From contig DASXLG010000231.1 in NCBI GenBank assembly GCA_036496425.1, forward strand, positions 1 to 41,411: a stretch of DNA of 41,411 nt, read 5' to 3'. Position numbers and translations under genes: made by a program. The notes under the pieces are model-generated. The model did no database searches and had not been told where the DNA came from. It was given only the letters and a program-made list of their open reading frames with translations. Each line of letters begins with the position of its first letter. Position 1 is the first letter of the stretch. Source of the DNA: Terriglobia bacterium. GTDB taxonomy: Bacteria > Acidobacteriota > Terriglobia > 20CM-2-55-15. This document shows, in pieces, positions 23,825 through 32,650 of this stretch.

Positions 23825-24697
23825 TTATGCCCGCGGATGATAACTTTTGTAGATCTCCTTCAGCCGCTCCCGCATCACATGGGTATAAATTTCCGTGGTT
23901 GAAATCTGAGCATGACCGAGCATCTCCTGAACCGCGCGCAGATCCGCCCCACGTTCAAGCAGATGTGTTGCAAAGGAATGCCTTAGCACGTGAGGTGTTA
24001 ACCTTTTCTTGATGCCCGCCCGCAAGCCGCATGCTCTCAGAATCTTCCAGAATCCCATCCGTGACAGTTTCTGGCCGTGATGATTCAAGAACAGATAATT
24101 CGTCGGCTTCCGGACTCGCCGGACCCGAAGATAGTCCCCCACCGCCGCCGCTGCGGATTCGCCCAGCGGGACGATCCGTTCCTTACTTCCCTTGCCCATG
24201 CAGCGGACGAAACCGACCTCGAGATCGATGCCGTCGAGCCGGAGCCCGATAAGTTCCGACACCCGCAATCCCGTCGCATACAGAACTTCGAGTAGCGCCC
24301 GGTCGCGTACGCCCTTCGGCGTACCTGTGTCCGGCGCCGCCAGCAAGCGGTCGACTTCTTCGAGAACCAGAACGTTCGGCAGCGGCTTCCACCATCGAGG
24401 CTGGTCGATATTGGCAGTGGGATTGTCCTCCCGCGCACGCTCCAGGATCAGGAAACGGTGCAAACCGCGGACTGCCGCAAATGCCCTCGCCGCCGAGCGT
24501 GGCTTGAGTTTGCGCAAATAGAGAAACTTCAGGAAGCCGGAAACTTCCGCCTGCTGCACCTCGATGATGGAAATACCGCCGAGATGTTCGAGGTACATGG
24601 CAAGGTCGTGCTCGTAGGACGCGAGGGTATTGTCGGACAAACCTTTCTCAATCCGCAGGTATTGCAAAAACCGCTGGACCCAATCCAGGTTGCTCAT
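23825..24697 (-). CDS. xerD: Tyrosine recombinase XerD
   Basis: The 290-residue site-specific recombinase resolves chromosome dimers at dif together with XerC and FtsK. The N-terminal SAM-like core-binding domain (about 1-90) begins NLDWVQRFLQYLRIEKGLSD. The catalytic domain has Arg145 (ATGLRVSEL), Lys at about 172 (GKGSKERIVPLG), His236-x-x-Arg239 (HVLRHSFATHLL), His262 (LGHAQISTTEIYTHV) and nucleophile Tyr271. Length and position with murJ mark it as the housekeeping recombinase, not a mobile-element integrase. Its ATG overlaps the murJ stop by four bases (ATGA). A dif site was not found by eye. Confidence 0.92.
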   Translation of the reverse strand: MSNLDWVQRFLQYLRIEKGLSDNTLASYEHDLAMYLEHLGGISIIEVQQAEVSGFLKFLYLRKLKPRSAARAFAAVRGLHRFLILERAREDNPTANIDQPRWWKPLPNVLVLEEVDRLLAAPDTGTPKGVRDRALLEVLYATGLRVSELIGLRLDGIDLEVGFVRCMGKGSKERIVPLGESAAAAVGDYLRVRRVRKPTNYLFLNHHGQKLSRMGFWKILRACGLRAGIKKRLTPHVLRHSFATHLLERGADLRAVQEMLGHAQISTTEIYTHVMRERLKEIYKSYHPRA

Positions 24698-26268
24698 GTC
24701 AATTCAACACCGGCCTTCGGCCGCGCCTGCGTCACGATCCGAAACTCCATCAGCTCGCGGGTTTTCAGCAGGGTGGCCGTCGCAAAATAGGTTCCTGCAC
24801 CCGCCGCGATCGTAATACCCAGCGCGAAGACTTTCCGGCTCATCGCTCCGGCATACAAACCAGGCCAATGAATGATTCCATATGCTACGGTCGCCAGAGC
24901 CGCCGAGGCCACCGCAAACTTCGAAACCGATTGGACAATGCCCCATACGCCGAAAGAGCCGTACCGCCTGTAGAAAATCACCAGGAGCGCAGTCGAACTG
25001 AAGAACGCCGACAGCGACGTTGCCAGTGCAGGGCCGCCGTTCTGCAGCGGGCGGATAAACAGGAAGTTCAAGCCGATGTTAAGCAGCAGCGCGGCGAAAG
25101 CGACCTTCACCGGCGTGCGCGTGTCCTGTAACGCATAAAAGGCCGGCACGATCACTTTAACCATGGAAAATGCCGAAAGACCCAGTGCGAAAAACGGCAG
25201 CGCCCAGGCCGTGAGCGCGGTCGAGGCCGCGGTGAAATCCCCATGTTGAAACAGGACTTCGATAATCTCCCGGCGCAGCAGAATCAGGCCCACCGTTGCC
25301 GGAAAGGTAATAAAGAGGATGAGCCGGGTCGCAAAGTTGACTGTGTTTTTGAGCTCATCCATCTGACGGAGCGCCGCCTGACGCGACAGCAACGGCAGAA
25401 TAACTGTTGAAACCGCGACGGCGTAGGCGCCCAGTACGAACTCCATGACGCGGTCGGCGATGTAAAGCGCCGTCACGCTCCCTTCCGCGAGGTATGACGC
25501 GAATTGCGTGCCGACCAGAACATTCACCTGAACGATGCCTGCTCCAAAGATGACCGGCACCATCAATCGGACAACTTGCCGGACGCCGGGGTGATGGAAA
25601 TCCAACCTGAAGCGGATTCGCCACCCCGTTTTCAAAAGTACCGGAATCTGAATCGTCAGTTGAAGAGCGCCACCGACGACGACACCCACCGCCAACGTCC
25701 GGGTCACGTCGCCGAAAAGCCCGCCAAGAAAGGAAAAGACGATCATCGTCAGATTCAAAATGATCGGTGCAAAGGCCGGCGCGCCGAAGCGATGAAAGCT
25801 GTTCAGAATTCCCATCGATAAGGCCGATAGACTGATCAGAAAAATGTACGGGAACATGATGCGGTTGAGCGCCGCGGTGAGTTCCAGCTTTCCCGGCGTG
25901 TCGGAGAAACCCTGAGCGAAAAGCCGGACCACCAGCGGCGAAAGAAGAATCCCCGCAATGGTGATCACAGTGAGACAGATCGTGATGACGGTTAGCATCG
26001 TATTCGCGAACTCCCAGCCGTCCTCCTCCTTATTTTCCGCGATGTAGCGTGTGAATACCGGAATGAATGCCGCGCTGACCGCACCTTCTCCGACGAGGCG
26101 GCGCAGCAGATTCGGGATTCTGTAAGCGGTGGTGTAGGCGTCCGCCGCCGTTCCCGCACCCAGCAGGAACGCGATCCGGGAGTCACGGATGTATCCGAAT
26201 ATCCGGCTGATGATGGTGAAGGCGCTGATGAGTGAAGCAGACTTCAGGAGGTGCCGGTGTTCGCTCAT
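24694..26268 (-). CDS. murJ: Lipid II flippase MurJ (MviN)
   Basis: A 524-residue inner-membrane protein of the MOP superfamily that moves lipid II across the membrane for peptidoglycan synthesis. It starts KSASLISAFTIISRIFGYIR and has the MviN signature around AYRIPNLLRRLVGEGAVSAAFIPVF (read in two pieces: AYRIPNLLRR, EGAVSAAFIPVF); about fourteen hydrophobic segments follow. It is the first gene of a minus-strand run with xerD and metK. It is divergent from lpxD, with only 40 bases between them, including TATACT, a candidate -10 box. Confidence 0.95.
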   Translation of the reverse strand: MSEHRHLLKSASLISAFTIISRIFGYIRDSRIAFLLGAGTAADAYTTAYRIPNLLRRLVGEGAVSAAFIPVFTRYIAENKEEDGWEFANTMLTVITICLTVITIAGILLSPLVVRLFAQGFSDTPGKLELTAALNRIMFPYIFLISLSALSMGILNSFHRFGAPAFAPIILNLTMIVFSFLGGLFGDVTRTLAVGVVVGGALQLTIQIPVLLKTGWRIRFRLDFHHPGVRQVVRLMVPVIFGAGIVQVNVLVGTQFASYLAEGSVTALYIADRVMEFVLGAYAVAVSTVILPLLSRQAALRQMDELKNTVNFATRLILFITFPATVGLILLRREIIEVLFQHGDFTAASTALTAWALPFFALGLSAFSMVKVIVPAFYALQDTRTPVKVAFAALLLNIGLNFLFIRPLQNGGPALATSLSAFFSSTALLVIFYRRYGSFGVWGIVQSVSKFAVASAALATVAYGIIHWPGLYAGAMSRKVFALGITIAAGAGTYFATATLLKTRELMEFRIVTQARPKAGVELT

Positions 26269-26308
26269 TACTTAGCCGGTATACTAGCATCCCGAAAGGC
26301 GGGAAAAC

Positions 26309-27340
26309 GTGAAGCTATCCGACATGGCAGCGCGGCTGAATTGCATTCTGAAAGGCGATGGCGCGCTCGAAATCAGCAGAGTTATCGGAATCGACGAGGC
26401 CGGGACCGGAGATGTGACTTTCGTCTCCAATCCGAAATACGCGGCCAAGGCTCGGACGACGAAGGCCACCGCCGTCATCGTGTCGCCGGATTTCCCGGAA
26501 ATCGACAAGGCCACGCTGCGGAGCTCCAACCCGTATCTGACATTTGCGCGGGCCGTTGAGCTCTTTTATCAAGCCCCGCAACCTGACCGGATTGTCGACG
26601 CCGGCGCCCGGATCGCCGGCTCGGCGCAGATTGGAGAGGGTGCCTCGATCGCACCCTATGTGGTTATCGAAGACGGCGTGCAGATCGGAAAGAACTGCAC
26701 CTTGTATCCCTTCGTCCATATCTCACGCGGAGCCCGGATCGGAGACAATTTCAAAGCCTATGCGCACGTTTCCGTCCGCGAGTTCTGCAGGATCGGGAAC
26801 AATGTCATCCTGCAGGACGGAGTGAAGGTCGGGACGGACGGCTTCGGTTACGCCAAAAAAGACGACGGCAGCTACTACAAAATCGTCCAATCAGGCGTCG
26901 TGGTGATTGAAGACGACGTGGAGGTCGGCGCAAATGCCACCATCGACCGCGCAACGATCGGCGAAACACGGATTCGCCGCGGAGCCAAAGTCGATAATCT
27001 CGTGCAGGTGGGCCATGCCTCGGATGTGGGCGAGGATACGCTGCTCTGCGCCCAGGTTGGGCTGGCGGGAAGCTCGAAGATCGGCCGCAGCGTGATCCTT
27101 ACAGGCCAGGTCGGCGTTGCGGGTCACCTCGAAATCGGCGACCGCGTGGTGGCGACGGCGCAGACCGGTATTCCGAACTCGATTGAAGCGGATAAGATTG
27201 TTTCCGGGTATCCCGCGATTGATAACAAGCTCTGGCTGAAGAGCTCGGCGGTGTTTAAGCGTCTGCCGGAACTTTTGAAGCGGATCGAGGCCTTGGAAAA
27301 GAAGGCAGGAACACAAGAAGCACAAAAGGCACAAGAATAA
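26309..27340 (+). CDS. lpxD: UDP-3-O-acylglucosamine N-acyltransferase
   Basis: Adds the N-linked hydroxyacyl chain in lipid A synthesis from acyl-ACP. The 343-residue protein has the N-terminal uridine-binding domain (about 1-100; [20 protein letters not shown]) and a long left-handed parallel beta helix of hexapeptide repeats (about 105-310). [13 protein letters not shown] holds the catalytic His and [13 protein letters not shown] follows. The C-terminal helix ends with the triplet-periodic tail TQEAQKAQE, encoded by nonamer repeats (ACACAAGAA GCACAAAAG and on) and unlike other LpxD ends. GTG is the start, preceded by GGCGGG. No other lpx genes are adjacent. Confidence 0.95.
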   Translation: MKLSDMAARLNCILKGDGALEISRVIGIDEAGTGDVTFVSNPKYAAKARTTKATAVIVSPDFPEIDKATLRSSNPYLTFARAVELFYQAPQPDRIVDAGARIAGSAQIGEGASIAPYVVIEDGVQIGKNCTLYPFVHISRGARIGDNFKAYAHVSVREFCRIGNNVILQDGVKVGTDGFGYAKKDDGSYYKIVQSGVVVIEDDVEVGANATIDRATIGETRIRRGAKVDNLVQVGHASDVGEDTLLCAQVGLAGSSKIGRSVILTGQVGVAGHLEIGDRVVATAQTGIPNSIEADKIVSGYPAIDNKLWLKSSAVFKRLPELLKRIEALEKKAGTQEAQKAQE

Positions 27341-27404
27341 GATTTCTTGTGCTTTTTGCGTTTACTTCCGTACGCTCGTATTCGAGTGCTTCTTGTGTTC
27401 CTGC
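27305..27404. repeat. Nested palindrome of the CACAAGAAG nonamer family
   Basis: An outer perfect 19-base inverted repeat, GCAGGAACACAAGAAGCAC at 27305-27323 and its complement at 27386-27404, encloses a smaller hairpin at 27329-27352. Its left side is made of 9-base steps ending in the lpxD stop codon. The right arm ends three bases before the convergent VWFA gene. Confidence 0.9.
27329..27357 (+). terminator. Intrinsic terminator overlapping the lpxD stop
   Basis: A perfect 9-base stem, GCACAAGAA at 27329-27337 and TTCTTGTGC at 27344-27352, encloses the stop codon in its loop and is followed by TTTTT. The 5' arm is the last three codons of lpxD. Confidence 0.75.
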
Positions 27405-27407
27405 TCC

Positions 27408-29582
27408 CTAATTCACCAGCATGACAGGTGCCTGCCAGAAGGCGACCTTCTGTCCCATCGGATCCAGGACCGTGACCTGGCAGTTGTACTCACCCACGGG
27501 CAGCTTCGAAAGCGACAGGCTGAATTTCAGCGGCAGCGCCTTCGACTTCGGATCGAGCCCGTCAACGACCTGTAGAGGCGTCGTTTCGAACGCTTTGGTC
27601 TGGCCGCGATAGAACGTCACGAATGCCACCAGCGGCTCGGTCGTCGTCGCAGTGCGTTCGTAGGCCTGCAGATAGACATACATATCGCGGTTCTTGCTGA
27701 ACACCCGCGTCACGCTCGGAATCAGCCTCTGGCCTTCGACAATCATAGGATCTACAGCGATGGCTGCCGCAGCCGCGTTTTTGTCCTTCGCGGCATTATA
27801 AAGAGCATCCTTCATATCAACGCGCTGGCTGCTCAGAACAACCGAACTGATTGGAATGCGCTTCTCTTCCTTCATCAGATTGGGAACGGTGAACGACGCC
27901 TGGTAGGTTCCGATCCGCCCGGTTTCCGCGTCCCGCGCCAGGAATTTGATCTGGTACTTGCCGGGCAGGAGAGTGAATCCGGTGTGATATTCGATCGGAC
28001 GCTTGCCCAGGTCGCTCGCCGTCTCACCGCTGACTTTGGTATCGACTTTGTCGCGCAGGTTCTGAATCGTGGTGCCGTAATCGTCTTTCACTTCCCCGAT
28101 AAAGTCGATCAGGGTTTTCTCAGTCGCCCCTCCGCTCTTTGCCAGCACGAGTTCGCTTCCGGGGATCTTGACGTCGATGGGAACGAAGTATTCGGCGCGG
28201 TTCAGCTGGAAGAAGTTCACTTCCATGGCGATGGTGATGTCTGTGATCGGGTCGCCGAGCATCAAGGCGTCTTCCAGTTGGCGCTCCTTGTCGGCCGTCG
28301 TGTACTTATTGAATGTCTTTCCGGCGTAGTATCCCTGCCGGTAGTCCAGTTTCGCGGTTTGGGTTTCTTTGAGCGAGACTTTGACGCGCCTGAACTTGCC
28401 GTCGAGGTTCGTGTTACTCGAGTAGTAACCGATAATGTAATAGCTCGTGATCGCCTGTTCGGCTTTAACGATTCCGACCGACAAATCATTGTTATCGAGC
28501 AACGCTTCGCCGCCGGTATCCTTGGCCAGGGCGTAAAGGCTGTCCTGCGAGACCTGGAACCTCGATATCGCGGCCATCGCTGTTTGACCGGTGAATGCGC
28601 CGTTACCGCTCCGAGACGGCGTTGTCGCATCGCCCAGCGGCATCAGGGCGACGAGGCCGCGGGCATCGACAGGAAAGAACTTGACGTTCGAGCGGATCGC
28701 AGCATTGATCGTCGCGCGCAGTTGCGCCTGGTTGTCGGTTCCGTTCAGATTCAAGCCGCTCGCGAAGTAGACGAACGATTTTTCTTCATTCAGGTTTTTC
28801 AGCATATTCACGGCGGTCTGAAGCGCGGCGAGCTGCCGGTCGGTATTGAATATGTTGAACTCACCCATGTCCTGACCGAACGCCGAGGTCGAATCCGCCG
28901 TCAAATTGTCGCTGTCATCGGGATAAATCAGCTTTCCGAGAACGGTGAAAAGAGCTTCCTGATCGTTGGTGAAGTCCTGCAGCACCTTCACGGCGCCGTT
29001 CGTAAATGCCATGATCGCCACCAGATCCGGCTTCTTCATCTGGGTTCGGATGAACTTGTCTGCCGCCGTGAAGGCGCGCAATTGATCCGGCGGGGAAACG
29101 TTCTGCATGTCGAAGAACAGAACCATCAACCGGCGGCCGTCATACCGCTTGTCGCCGTTGGGCGGCGGTGTGATCTGAGTGGCCACCGGAGGACGCACGA
29201 TTTCAACCGGCGTTGTTATTGCGGCAGTTGCCGCGCCGGCAGCCTTCTGGCCGGGAGCCGGCGCGTCTTCCATCCGCTGGAACTGAAAAAGGCCTATGGT
29301 TTGCGGTACGTTGTCTTCGGTAACCGTGAAGTCCTTGGCGGTAAGTCCCTCGATGTCTTTACCATCTTTATCCTTCACGATCACATTTTCGACCACCAGT
29401 TGCGAATCCACGCTGAGCGTGAAGGGCTGATCCGCTTTCTGTGGCGCGATAACCTGCTGGGCATTCGATCTTGGAACGGCGCAAAGGAAACCCAAAAGGC
29501 ATAAAACGAGGATACCTTTGATTCTTGCGGCCATTCTTGTGTCTCTTGTGCTTCTCGTGTTCCGTTCCCGTTCTCGTCTCAT
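27408..29582 (-). CDS. Secreted VWFA-related domain protein (acidobacterial type)
   Basis: A 724-residue exported protein of the VWFA-related family frequent in Acidobacteria; function unknown. The N terminus is basic (MRRERERNTRSTRDTR), then a hydrophobic h-region (GILVLCLLGFLCAV) with cleavage near AQQ. A short domain has VENVIVKDKDGKDIEGLTAKDFTVTEDNVPQ in pieces (VIVKDKDGK, GLTAKDFTVTED). The VWA fold, about 145-390, starts RLMVLFFDMQNVSP, so the usual DxSxS metal motif is altered. Beta-sandwich-like C-terminal regions follow. ATG 29582 has GAGG seven bases upstream and is one base after the upstream stop, so it is preferred to ATG 29534. The codons before the signal core are nonamer repeats. 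Confidence 0.88.
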   Translation of the reverse strand: MRRERERNTRSTRDTRMAARIKGILVLCLLGFLCAVPRSNAQQVIAPQKADQPFTLSVDSQLVVENVIVKDKDGKDIEGLTAKDFTVTEDNVPQTIGLFQFQRMEDAPAPGQKAAGAATAAITTPVEIVRPPVATQITPPPNGDKRYDGRRLMVLFFDMQNVSPPDQLRAFTAADKFIRTQMKKPDLVAIMAFTNGAVKVLQDFTNDQEALFTVLGKLIYPDDSDNLTADSTSAFGQDMGEFNIFNTDRQLAALQTAVNMLKNLNEEKSFVYFASGLNLNGTDNQAQLRATINAAIRSNVKFFPVDARGLVALMPLGDATTPSRSGNGAFTGQTAMAAISRFQVSQDSLYALAKDTGGEALLDNNDLSVGIVKAEQAITSYYIIGYYSSNTNLDGKFRRVKVSLKETQTAKLDYRQGYYAGKTFNKYTTADKERQLEDALMLGDPITDITIAMEVNFFQLNRAEYFVPIDVKIPGSELVLAKSGGATEKTLIDFIGEVKDDYGTTIQNLRDKVDTKVSGETASDLGKRPIEYHTGFTLLPGKYQIKFLARDAETGRIGTYQASFTVPNLMKEEKRIPISSVVLSSQRVDMKDALYNAAKDKNAAAAAIAVDPMIVEGQRLIPSVTRVFSKNRDMYVYLQAYERTATTTEPLVAFVTFYRGQTKAFETTPLQVVDGLDPKSKALPLKFSLSLSKLPVGEYNCQVTVLDPMGQKVAFWQAPVMLVN
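29535..29563 (-). repeat. In-frame CACAAGA nonamers at the VWFA gene start
   Basis: On the minus strand AACACGAGA AGCACAAGA and then GACACAAGA follow one another with a 9-base period and encode NTR, STR, DTR. They are near copies of the nonamers at the end of lpxD. Confidence 0.7.
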
Positions 29583-29583
29583 G

Positions 29584-32500
29584 TTAGAACCTCACTCGCA
29601 CTGTTGTCTGCAGGATGCGCATCTGATTCGCGCTGGCCGGTAATCCGAACTGTGGAGCACTGATGTTCGTATTCCAACTCGTAAATGCCACGTGATTCAT
29701 CACATTGGCTGCATTTATCGTCAAGTCGATGTTATAGCGGTCACCCCACGGGAACGTCCGTCCCAGGGTGCTGTTCAGGCTGAACTGTGTGGGGCCTGTA
29801 ATCGAATTTCTGGCGGCGTTGCCAAACTGACCGGCGGCGGGAACGCTGAAAGCCGCAGGATTCAAAGACTTTCCCTCTGGAGCAGCGGTAATAGAGGCGC
29901 CCGTCACATTGGGCCGCAGATTACCGGTAACTCCGGTGCCCGCCACGTTTGAAAAATAGGTGGGCGTTTCAGGCGTTCCGCTTCCGACAGTCAACGCAGA
30001 GGCGAAAGTCCATGATTTGAGCACAGCACCCTTCCAACCGCTGAGCAGGGCACCGCCGCGAACTCCGGATCCCGTGCTGTATTGTCCCTGAACGGAGAGC
30101 TGATGGCGCTGGTCGAAAGACGACAAAGCGCGTTCAGCATCCAGATGGAGCCAGTTCTGAGCCACATTGGTACCAGCCGAGGTCACGGTAGCCACCTGCG
30201 CGCCTCCCATCAACGGTGCGTCATCGATGGCCTTGGCGTAGGTGTACTGCAGAGTCGATGTGAACCCGCTCCGGAGCCGGCGGCGTACCTGAATCTGCCC
30301 GGCGTGCCGCGTCGAATTACCGTTCGATGTCAGGAATATATATCCCGTCGGGCTGATAGCGCCCGTCGGGAATGTGTTCGGTAGAAACTCCTGCGGCAGG
30401 CGCGTTCCTTTCGTGCCGAGGTAGTTTGCCGTCATCTGCAGCGCAAACGGAAGATCGCGCTGTACCGACAGCGTCCAGTTGTCTGCATAACCGATTTTGA
30501 AATTCGGATCGACAGCGAATGTGGTCTGAGATATCCCCTGCGTGGCATTGAAACCGTTCGCAAGCGTCAACGGGTTTGCGGCCGAATTGGGCACGCTTAA
30601 GCTCTTGGAAAGCGGCGCCTGTTGAGCCATCTGGTTCGCGATCGATTGATAAACACCCGTGTTGCGGTAGATACCATATGATCCGCGCACGATCACCGAT
30701 GAAGCGGCGATCGGCCGCCAGGCGAAAGCAAACCGGGGCAGAATGTCCATCGGGTCCTTATTGATCAGGTCGTTGCCGATCGCGGGAGCAATCGTCGTGA
30801 AATTCGGACCGATACTGAGGTTCACCAGACGGTTATATTTCTCGCTGATCGGTGTTTCATATTCCCAGCGTGCACCCAGCATCAATGTCAGAGCGCCGTT
30901 GATGCGCCAGTCATCCTGGAAGAACAGATCGGTGACCGTCTGCCTGAAATATTTGTCGGCATTACCGAAGGCGATTTCACTGGTGCCCGGAACTCCGAGC
31001 AGAAAGTCTGCGAAATCCACTCCCGCAATCGCGCCCGTAAAGGTAAATGTCCCGCGCGGATCCTGTTGAGAAATGGTATTGAACTGCGCCCTGCGCATGT
31101 CTCCACCGAACTGGATATTGTGGCGGCCATGGTTCCAGAAACTGCCGTATGAAACAGTGGTTGTCTGGTTTCGAACGGCCGAATACTGCGCGTCCGACAA
31201 TCCGGAGACGCCGGTGCCGTTGGTGAAATTCAATGCCGTCGGGCCCCAGTTTACGGGATCCTGATTATTTCCGGTGATGCCGGCAAGACCCGAAACATTG
31301 AGTTTGTTCGCAAAAAACGGCGTTGTCGTTATGGATTGCCGGCCGAATCGAAAGCCGAATTGCGAGGAAAACCGCTGCGTCGGCCGGAACGTCCAATTGA
31401 TTGCGGCATTGATGCCCTTCGATCGGCCCGAGTCCAGAAAACTGAAAAGGTTCGGATTGCCGGTGCGTGAGCTTTGGAAGGCGAAATTCCCGTTGACCTG
31501 ATTTCTCTGGTTGATCGACTTATTCATTTGAGTCTGGACGGCGTCCGTGTGCACCACCCCGACAATGGGAATCTGATAATTGTATTGAGGATTCCCGGTG
31601 AAATTCGGCTTGGGAAAGTAGGCCAGCAGGGATTGCGCCTGCGGGCTGATCCGTTGTCCAGGGATCATATCGCCGCCGAACGGTTGCCCCGTCACCGGAT
31701 CGATGACCTGCGCCGGCAACCCCGTGGGCAATACGGTCTCCGAGAAATCTCCCATCCGTTCCAAGTCCGTCGGCATGCGTCCTGTGGCTACAGAGGCAGT
31801 CCGGTTCTGAGTGCGGCTGTAACCGAAGAAGAAATTCGGTCCGTTGTTGTTCTTGATGATTCCGGGGAGCTTCAGCGGACCGCCGAAGTTGAATGTCAAC
31901 TGGCCCTTCGAGTAGGACGGTCTCGTGGTATTGGCGCCAGCCAGTGAATACGACCGCGCATCGAGCGCTGAGGTATCAAAATTCACCAATCCGATTCCGC
32001 CATTATATAAAGGACGCAAACCGCGGCGGTTGTTGCCGAAAGCTCCAAGCTGGGCGAACGGCGAGGCCGCTCCATTGTTGACGGTTCCATTGATCAGCGA
32101 AGCGTCGGCGGCCCGTGAATTCAATTCGTCCTGGCTCGCATTGGCGAACGTGCTCGACGTCTGTTGCGCCGGAGGATTGGCCGGTTGCTGGGCGTTGGCG
32201 TTCTGATTGACTTGAGTCTGCGCAAAGCCCGTCTGCTGAGCGCGTGGAGTCGCCGGCGCGCCCTTGGCCGCACCCTTGGCATTTCCGGCGGCCGGAGCGG
32301 CCGCAGCCGCAGTCGGCGCGGGTTCATTATGGACGACATCTGCCTTGATCTCTGCCATCGAAAGCATCTTCAGTTCCCACGCTGTCGTGGCGGTATCGCC
32401 TTTGAGCTTGGCAAATCCCAGCATTTCAATCTCAACAGGCCAGGGCCCTTCCTTCAGATCGGGAAATGAATAGGCACCCATCGGATCCGTGACCGTAACC

Positions 32501-32649
32501 AGGGTCTTGTCTCCCTGGGTGACGGTGACCGTCGCGCCCGGTACCGGTACTCCTCCGAACATGAGCTGGCCGTGCGCTTCCGCAAATACAGGAATTACGG
32601 ATGATATGGACAAGACGAAACACAAAAGGCACGCAATAAAGTGGCGCAA
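29584..32649 (-). CDS. TonB-dependent-receptor-like outer-membrane barrel (Oar-like)
   Basis: A 1021-residue protein with signal peptide (MRHFIACLLCFVLSISSVIP, cut near FAEA), a carboxypeptidase-regulatory/CnaB-like domain (about 25-90: GVPVPGATVTVTQGDK, DPMGAYSFPDLKEG), an Ala/Pro/Gln-rich linker (about 105-175) and a long beta-barrel region. The end TTVRVRF carries the terminal aromatic needed for outer-membrane insertion. A clear plug domain and TonB box are not obvious, so active TonB-driven transport is uncertain. It is the middle gene of a three-gene operon, one base from its neighbour on either side. Substrate unknown. Confidence 0.85.
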   Translation of the reverse strand: MRHFIACLLCFVLSISSVIPVFAEAHGQLMFGGVPVPGATVTVTQGDKTLVTVTDPMGAYSFPDLKEGPWPVEIEMLGFAKLKGDTATTAWELKMLSMAEIKADVVHNEPAPTAAAAAPAAGNAKGAAKGAPATPRAQQTGFAQTQVNQNANAQQPANPPAQQTSSTFANASQDELNSRAADASLINGTVNNGAASPFAQLGAFGNNRRGLRPLYNGGIGLVNFDTSALDARSYSLAGANTTRPSYSKGQLTFNFGGPLKLPGIIKNNNGPNFFFGYSRTQNRTASVATGRMPTDLERMGDFSETVLPTGLPAQVIDPVTGQPFGGDMIPGQRISPQAQSLLAYFPKPNFTGNPQYNYQIPIVGVVHTDAVQTQMNKSINQRNQVNGNFAFQSSRTGNPNLFSFLDSGRSKGINAAINWTFRPTQRFSSQFGFRFGRQSITTTPFFANKLNVSGLAGITGNNQDPVNWGPTALNFTNGTGVSGLSDAQYSAVRNQTTTVSYGSFWNHGRHNIQFGGDMRRAQFNTISQQDPRGTFTFTGAIAGVDFADFLLGVPGTSEIAFGNADKYFRQTVTDLFFQDDWRINGALTLMLGARWEYETPISEKYNRLVNLSIGPNFTTIAPAIGNDLINKDPMDILPRFAFAWRPIAASSVIVRGSYGIYRNTGVYQSIANQMAQQAPLSKSLSVPNSAANPLTLANGFNATQGISQTTFAVDPNFKIGYADNWTLSVQRDLPFALQMTANYLGTKGTRLPQEFLPNTFPTGAISPTGYIFLTSNGNSTRHAGQIQVRRRLRSGFTSTLQYTYAKAIDDAPLMGGAQVATVTSAGTNVAQNWLHLDAERALSSFDQRHQLSVQGQYSTGSGVRGGALLSGWKGAVLKSWTFASALTVGSGTPETPTYFSNVAGTGVTGNLRPNVTGASITAAPEGKSLNPAAFSVPAAGQFGNAARNSITGPTQFSLNSTLGRTFPWGDRYNIDLTINAANVMNHVAFTSWNTNISAPQFGLPASANQMRILQTTVRVRF

Positions 32650-32650
32650 T

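Noticed and set aside
27984-29504. A 506-codon plus-strand open frame
   Set aside because: It is antisense to the VWFA gene, which has a signal peptide, family motifs and operon spacing. The product is Arg/His/Val-rich and like no family; long antisense frames are usual at this GC content.
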